A stretch of 64,000 nt of DNA from Larix kaempferi (lineage: Eukaryota > Streptophyta > Pinopsida > Pinales > Pinaceae): positions 5,681,501-5,745,500 of the forward strand of contig BSBM01000964.1 in assembly GCA_027924585.1 (NCBI GenBank), written 5' to 3'. The notes below the pieces were generated by a model. The model saw nothing but the letters and a program-made list of their open reading frames with translations, did not search any database and was not told the origin of the DNA. Position numbers and translations under genes: made by a program. Below are positions 57,696 through 64,000 of the stretch, piece after piece; the stretch's first letter is position 1, and every line of letters starts with the position of its first letter.

Positions 57696-58273
57696 AAAGA
57701 ACATACCGAATCCAATCTGAAGTTCGACGTTCCTCCGAACAAATCTTCCAGAACAACCAATTTTACTTATTCTGAAACCCCCGATCCTATTTGATGGACC
57801 ACATGGACAAAGACAACTGAAGAAACCCAGAACTATCACTCAGTTCTCCATCACAAATCAACAAAATAATTTCCCTCTTCCATCCAAGCCTCCTGCTTTT
57901 CTGATGGGAATAGATTAATAAATATTTTCCTATGACTTAGGTCTATCACAATCCTCCTACTCTAGAACATCCATCTGGAGTTCTAAACTTAAAAATAGGA
58001 ATTATTCCTCCTGCACCTATTGAGGTATTAATTAGGTTTTCACCACTATGGGAAATATTCCCAACACATGTCATTCCTCCTTATGTACCAATAAACACTA
58101 TTTCAACAACTACTTCAGATTGGATTCCCTTGTTTTTATTTATTAAATAATAAAAATAATACAATATCCTCAAACAAATGTCTTTGACAAGTCAAATAAT
58201 TGTTCAACAACAATTAAAAACATTATTACAAAGTATTTAAACTTTAATTAAGGTTCTAGGGGTATTACATACA
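57696..58273 (-). repeat. 3' LTR of the chromovirus (left limit uncertain), copy 2
   Basis: Equivalent of 50270-50847, with the purine tract at 58274-58280. Confidence 0.6.
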
Positions 58274-58404
58274 CCCCCCCTTAAAGATAACACCGTCCTT
58301 GGTGTTATTCAATATTCCATTGTTCCATCTTGAAACAGAATTGGATATGGCTCCTGCATTTTGCTTTTCAATTCTGAAGTAGCATCTTCTATACTAAGGT
58401 GCAT

Positions 58405-58792
58405 TCAATAAACTTTTACTTGTCCAATAATGCAGTTCTGAAGGATAATATCCCTCCTGTCAAGGATGAATTCTAGTTCCACTTGAAATTCTCCTTCCGG
58501 TTCGGCCTGTATAACATTCCAATCCACAACATGAGTAGCATCATGTATGTATTTATTTAACAAAGAAACATGAAAAACATTGTGTACTTTTATTGTAGGC
58601 ATTAATACCAACTGATAAGCTACTGGTCCAATCTGGTCTAATATTTAAAAAGAACCAAAATACGTGAGTTTTAGTTTAGCACACTTTCCCAATCTTAAGG
58701 GACTCTTTCTTGGCTTTAGCTTTACATGAACATGGCATCCAACCTGAAACTCTTTTTTAGTTCTTTTTAAATCAGCATAGCTCTTTTCTCTA
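58405..58792 (-). pseudogene. Integrase C-terminus and chromodomain-like tail, copy 2
   Basis: Same domains as 50979-51366. One difference is VSLLNKYI instead of VSLLKKYI. Confidence 0.8.
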
Positions 58793-59485
58793 TGTAAAAT
58801 CTAACTCACAGCAGAACCTAGCTACTATGGATTCCTCACTAGAGAAAAGATTGCAACACATTTACAGGAATAAGCATAAATATGTAAACTGAAGAACAAT
58901 AACACATGAAATGGGTGAATAATGTAAATATTATTAACAGCCCAACCTCAAAATAGGTTAAGAACCTCCTTTTATACAAATCTGGAACAATTCGAATCCA
59001 TCTGGAGTGTTCACACTGATCTAGCTTAGAAATAGCTCAAACCCCCCTAGGTTGACCAAAATATCCCAAACTGGTTCGAAACTACTATGTGAATGTTGGG
59101 AATGACTGGACAGGCCCATGTGACCTCACACATATGGAGAATCTAGTTGGTTAGAGGTTAGGCAGCTAGAACTGTCCAAAAACGGGCAAAGGAGGCAAGT
59201 TTGTCCACATTCTGAGCATGTGTGTCCTTGGTCAAAGAGAATCCCACAAAACAGGGAGCAAGAGAACCCTAGGCATGTAGGAAGTAATAAATGACTGGGA
59301 GGGCGCACCGAACATCTAGTTTGACTTGGCACAATGCTCAGTTTTGTCCACATTGCCAATTGGTTCAAGCTAAATGACCATTTACTCACTAACCAACTTG
59401 GGGATGCATTTATTAAGTTGTTTGGTACTAATTAACCACCAATTAATAACTGATTAATGTACATAGGTGTAATAATGTTCTAACA
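58793..59485 (-). mobile_element. TE-H solo LTR, copy 2
   Basis: Same insertion point and flanks as 51367-52059, so the LTR was present before the 7.4-kb duplication. Confidence 0.88.
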
Positions 59486-60506
59486 GTCTAGCTTGAGCTG
59501 CCTTCAAATTTTGCTGCACTTGTTTCACAGTTAGCTCCATATCTATTAACAATTCAGGACTTAACATCAGTTTATCAATTGGACTACTCTAAGAAACTGG
59601 AGTGTTGCATTTACGTCCATAAAGTATTTCAAATGGACTCATCTTAGCAGAAGTTTGAAAATTGTTATTATAAGCAAACTCAACTAAGTGTAAATAGTCT
59701 TCCCATTTTCCAGTTTTATCCATAACATACATTCTAAGAATGTATTCTAAAATATGATTAACTCTTTATATCTGTTAGTTTGAGGGTGAAAAGATGTATT
59801 AAAATTCAGTTTAGTATCTAACCCCTTAAACAAATCTTTCCAAAAATTACCTGTAAACTTTGTATCTCTGTGAGAAACATATATTTTAGGCACACCATGA
59901 ATAACTTGTCAACCACAACCATTATAGAATCATTTTGTTTATTATTTCTAGGAAAACCAGTTATGAAATCCATACTAATAACTTCCTATTTCCATTCTGG
60001 AATGGGTAAGGGCTGCAATAAACCTGCTGGATGTTGATGTTCAGTTTTCACTTGCTAAAATTCCATGCACTTAGCTATGTATTCAACAACTTCATTCTTC
60101 ATATTAGGCCAATAATATTCTTCCTTTAACATTGTAATCATTTTCTGGTAACCAGGGTGTCCTGAATAAGGTGTTTTATGCATTTCATTCACAATTAACA
60201 TCTTTACTTCCCCAGAATTTGCCACATACAATCTGTCCTTATACATTAATAATGTATTTCTACTAAATTTAAAATATGCTTTTACTTTCCTTTGTTCATT
60301 TTCTGTTGTTTTAACCTTTATTTTCTGATATTGATCATCATTACTTGTTGCTCTTAGTATTTCAACTTATAAATCAACTTTGTAACTATTATTTGCAGCC
60401 ATAAATAACATGTTAGCACAACATCTTAAAGCATCCACTACCTTATTTTCTTTCCATTTAATATGTTTTATCTCAAAATCATATTAGCTCAGAAAGGACA
60501 ACCATT
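59486..60506 (-). pseudogene. Integrase N-terminal and core regions, copy 2
   Basis: Open piece 60055-60246 with the same HHCC residues as copy 1. Confidence 0.75.
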
Positions 60507-61716
60507 TGGCTTGTCTTGCATTCAAATTTTGTTGATAAAAAAGATACTTTAGACTTACATTATCTGTTTTTAATAGGAATCATCTACCAATCAAATAATC
60601 ATGCCACATTTTTAGTGCATGAATTATATCAGCCAATTCCCAATCATGAGTTGCATAGTTTCTTTCGTGTTCTTTTAATTTTCTTGACTCATAAGCTACA
60701 ACGTAGTTATCTTGCATTATTACCCCTCATAATCCTACCTTGCATGCATCCGTACAAACGATAAACTCTCTATAAGGATCTGCAATCTTAAGAATAGGAG
60801 CTATTGTTAACAAATGTTTTAGTTTTTTAAAACTTTCTTCACATTTATTATTCCATTCAAATTTCTTCCCTTTCTTTTCTAAAGAAGTTATAGGATAAGC
60901 AATTTTTGAAAACCCTTCAATAAATTTTCTGTAATAATTAGTTATTCCCATGAATGATCATATGTTAGATACGTCTTTAGGTACTGCCATTCCATAAGTG
61001 CTTTTAGTTTATCAGGATCAACCGATATACCTTCCTTAGTTATTACATGCCCTAATTATTGAATCTTATCCTTAAAGAAATCGCATTTGCTGAACTTTAC
61101 ATAAAGTTCTTATTTTCTTAATACTTGTAGTACAATTCTTAAGTGTTCTTCATGTTCTTGTTCATTGTTAGAATAAATTAATATATCGTTGATAAATACA
61201 ACTAGTAATTTATCGAAGTATTTACTTAACACATTGTTCATTAAACACATAAATATTGCTGGTGCATTTGTCAACCCAAAAGGCATTACAACAAATTCAT
61301 AATGACCATACCTGGTCCTAAAAGCAATTTTATAAATGCCTTCATCTTTTACTCTTACTTGGTGATATCTCGATCACAAATATATCTTAGAAAAGATAAA
61401 TGCTCCTCTAAATTGATCGAATAGATCATCAATTCGGGGTAATGGGTATTTTTTTTAATTGTCATCTTGTTTAATTGTCTATAGTCAATACAAAATCTTA
61501 AAATGCCATCTTTCTTTTTAATAAAAATTACTGGTGCTCCCCAAGGGGACACACTTTATTGTATATACTTTTTGTCAATTAATTCTTGAATTTGAGATTT
61601 TAATTCATTTAATTCCAAGATGTTCATTCTATAAGGAGACTTCCAAGTTGGTTTTCTCCTGGTATGAGATCGATTGCGAAATCTATCTCTCTTTTAGGAG
61701 GCAGTCCTGGAACTTC
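60507..61716 (-). pseudogene. Reverse transcriptase and RNase H, copy 2
   Basis: Same pieces as copy 1 (61355-61552, 60727-60951) and the same FIND box, so the Asp to Asn change predates the duplication. LCIDYRQ reads FCIDYRQ here. Confidence 0.88.
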
Positions 61717-62239
61717 TTCAGGAAATACATCCTTAAATTCCTTTATTATTGGAATTCCATTTAATATCAAGTTTATCACTTTTATCTCTGTCATTTAATA
61801 TGTGAACAACAAAAACTTTGCAACCTTTTCTAACAGATCTTTTCATTTGTAAAGTAGATATTTCTCTTATCGTAGCTTTTCTATGAATTCCTTTCACTAT
61901 AACATATTTATTTTCTTCAGCTTTGCATGTAAAAGATTTTTCATACCAATTCAAAATCACTTTATGTTTATCTAACCAATCCATTCCTATTATCATGTCA
62001 TTGGATCCTAAATGTAAAACATTCAAATATGCATGTGTTTTCATGGCATTCATGTAAAATTCATAGTTTTCAACAAAACTAGTTACTTTCCTTTTTGTGC
62101 ATGTAGCTAACTAAACTAACCATGATTTATCTAATTTACTTTGTTGAAGTTTACATGCATCTACCGTTCTAGGAGATATATAACTTAAACTTGCACCTGG
62201 ATCTATCAACATAGAAATAGAATTATCTTGTAGCATACC
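61717..62239 (-). pseudogene. Aspartic protease, copy 2
   Basis: Equivalent of 54291-54813, with open piece 61733-62053. LNVLHLGSND here against LNVLPLGSND in copy 1. Confidence 0.82.
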
Positions 62240-62779
62240 TTATATTTCGATTATTGTTGATTGATGTTCTTTTTGTCGATTCTCCAATGTTGCACTGATC
62301 CTTGGTATACTTCTTGCCACATGGCCTATAGTATCATCTTCGTGTATAGAATGTATATTATTAACAATATTTATTTTCTTTGGACAATCTTTAAAGTAGT
62401 GTAGTTCACCACACTCCCAACATTTTAAAGGACCTCTTGGATTATTAACTTTGTAATACGTAGTAGATGTATCTCTTCTTGTATTATTTAGCGCATTTTG
62501 AGGTCTGTTTCTGAAATTATTATTTTGATAATTCTTATGATTATTTCCAACGCTTTTGAAAAATTTATTAACTCTTTTCTTTTGGTAAAAGGTGTTTCCC
62601 TTCAAAGATGTAAATTATCTCTCTTGTTTTTATTTTGATCAAAACAAAAATTTGCTTTTCTCATTGCATCTTCTAACATTTTTGTATTGTCATACTCAAT
62701 CCTCTCTTTATAAATAACAGGAAAACAACTTATAAATCTTTGTACTTTTGGTTTTTCTTCAGTAATGTAATGCAAATAA
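62240..62779 (-). pseudogene. Gag, truncated, copy 2
   Basis: Equivalent of 54814-55353. The zinc knuckle CWECGELHYFKDC is complete (CX2CX3HX4C), so copy 2 is closer to the ancestral state at this site. Confidence 0.82.
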
Positions 62780-63169
62780 CACTAGTACAAAATGAGAGAT
62801 AAGTGATAAAAAAAACGACCAAAATCCGCATATAAATGACCACTTTTGAGTTGGTGACCACTGCTAGAAAATTAGTGGCCATATATCACGCGACCAAAAA
62901 TGTGGTCATATTAAGCTTGGTTATTTATAGCTTATCTTGTGGTCATATATTTGGTCGTATATTTGGTCATTAATTGTCACAATTAATGACCACATTTTTT
63001 GTGACGTGATAAATGGCCACTAATTTGCTACCAACGATCGCCAACTCAAAAGTGGTCATTTATATGCATACTTTGGTCATTTGTTTCGTCACTTATCTCT
63101 CACGTTGTACCGGTGGTCGTTTATATGCAAATTTTGGTCATTTTTTTAGTCATTTATCTCTTTTTAGTG
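62780..63169. mobile_element. CACTA-like palindromic miniature element
   Basis: 390 bp. The left terminus CACTAGTACAAAATGAGAGA matches the inverse of the right side twice: once ending at 63115 (CACCGGTACAACGTGAGAGA) and once at 63169 (CACTAAAAAGAGATAAATGA). The body is made of inverted words such as TTTGGTCATTTATATG and AATTAATGACCACA, giving a near-perfect long hairpin. There is no transposase, so it would need one from a CACTA (EnSpm) element. The 3-bp flanks (TAA, GTT) do not match, so the target duplication is not confirmed. It cuts gag. Confidence 0.75.
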
Positions 63170-63186
63170 GTTTCAGAATATAAATA

Positions 63187-63255
63187 GGGCACAGTGGAAT
63201 CGAACCACCAACCTCCTTCCTATAAGGCAGCTGCTCTACCATTGAGCTAGCACCC
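63187..63255 (-). tRNA. tRNA-like sequence, probably a pseudogene (anticodon would be UAU)
   Basis: On the minus strand GGGTGCTAGCTCAATGGTAG starts an acceptor and D-arm (A box), followed by GGTGGTTCGATTCCACT, a T-arm with the B box GGTTCGATTCC, and a 3' acceptor half TGTGCCC. Acceptor and T stems pair well. The anticodon stem GCTGC/GAAGG has two mismatches, so function is doubtful. The anticodon loop CTTATAG would give UAU (Ile). No CCA is encoded. It lies 17 bp right of the CACTA-like element and outside the duplicated unit. Confidence 0.55.
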
Positions 63256-63374
63256 TTAAATAGAATTCCTTATGGATTGATATGAGAATAAAATTTCCAA
63301 CTAAATAAATGCCTGCAGCCATGAAGAAAAATGCCCGCTGGCATGATTAAAAATGCCCGCCAGATTATGGAAAA

Positions 63375-64000
63375 TGTTAGAACATTTTTACACCTATGTA
63401 CATTAATCATTTATTAATTGATGATTAATTAGCCCAAGTGATTAATGATTACATCCCTAAGTTGATTAGATTGGTAAATGGTCAAACTGTCTTGAACTAG
63501 TTAGCAATGCGAACAAGTGCTGAGTCAAACCAGCTGTTTGGAGCGCTCCCCAGGGCAATTAATGCATTCAGCATGCCTAGAGTGCCCTCCTCAGGTCAAT
63601 TAATGCACTCAGCATGCTTCTCTTCTACCTAGGGCGCATTTACTCAGTTTGTGGACAATCTTGCCAACTTTGTCATAATTTTGGCCAATTTTAGCTACCA
63701 AACCTCTAACCAACCAGTTTCTTCACATGTGTGAGGTCACATGGGCCTGTCCAGTCATTCCTAGCATTCACACAGCTGATTCGAACCAGTTTGGGATGGT
63801 TTGGGATATTTTGGTCAACCTAGGGGGGTTTGAGCTATTTCTAAGCTAGATCAGTGTGAACACTCCAGATGGATTCGAATTCTTCCAGATTTGTATATAT
63901 GAGTGTTCTTAACCTATGTTAAGGTTGGACAGTTAATAATATTGACATTATTCACCCATCTTATGTGTATTGTTCTTCATTCATTTAAATTTTTATGCTA
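63375..64000 (+). mobile_element. LTR of the TE-H family, cut by window end
   Basis: Starts TGTTAGAACATT and aligns in inverse orientation with 51367-52059 and 58793-59485 for about 620 bp, with indels and clear divergence. About 110 bp of LTR are expected beyond the window, so solo LTR and full element cannot be told apart. Preceded by GAAAA. Confidence 0.85.

Larger units (their letters stand above)
55635..63056. repeat. 7,422-bp tandem duplication, copy 2
   Basis: Collinear with 48209-55630 (offset 7,426). Copy 2 carries the complete CACTA-like element and the original right flank, so it includes the ancestral right junction, while copy 1 keeps the ancestral left flank. Confidence 0.95.

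Overview
The window reads as nuclear DNA of a land plant with a large, retrotransposon-rich genome. The evidence is nested LTR retrotransposons of plant type, GT-AG introns, a CACTA-type miniature element, A+T-rich spacers, and no bacterial or organellar gene order. The species cannot be fixed from the sequence. No intact conserved host gene is visible; almost everything recognisable is a transposable element or a repeat.

Layout. (1) 1-19500: a C/T-only tract (1180-4300, resuming at 19212-19500) carries two copies of one Ty3/gypsy family in opposite orientation. TE-A (1-1179, + strand) is cut by the window edge. TE-B (4301-19211, minus strand) is complete: 929-bp LTRs, CCTTC target duplication, PBS, Gag, protease, RT, RNase H, integrase, a second RNase H after the integrase, and a spliced antisense ORF of about 407 codons between pol and the 3' LTR. 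This set of parts is that of the Tat/Ogre-like lineage. TE-B is decayed by nonsense mutations and carries a nested solo LTR (17679-18112, TSD GCAAA). (2) 19483-22690: an unrecognised minus-strand ORF with a good splice acceptor, then noncoding DNA. (3) 22695-29059: TE-D, a minus-strand LTR element with copia-type PBS and PPT and TSD ATCCT, but no gag or pol. Its interior is built of tandem arrays of 24, 34, 71, 40 and about 90 bp, several sharing the core GATGCAATCC. (4) 29065-36114: A+T-rich spacer with a less A+T-rich island at 32.5-34.3 kb. (5) 36115-41607: a 5.5-kb G/A-only tract with about 1.07-kb higher-order repetition. At its right edge lies TE-E (41613-46329, TSD GTGTC), a Ty3/gypsy element deleted from mid-protease to integrase and carrying three PBS copies. 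(6) 46335-48208: spacer with a solo LTR (47098-47500). (7) 48209-63056: a 7,422-bp unit present twice in tandem with about 0.5% divergence. Each unit holds a decayed chromovirus interrupted by a solo LTR and truncated by a palindromic CACTA-like element. (8) 63187-64000: a tRNA-like sequence and the start of another LTR.

The elements most worth following up are the spliced antisense gene plus the C-terminal second RNase H of TE-B, the minisatellite-filled non-coding element TE-D, the kilobase polypurine/polypyrimidine tracts, and the near-identical 7.4-kb tandem duplication.
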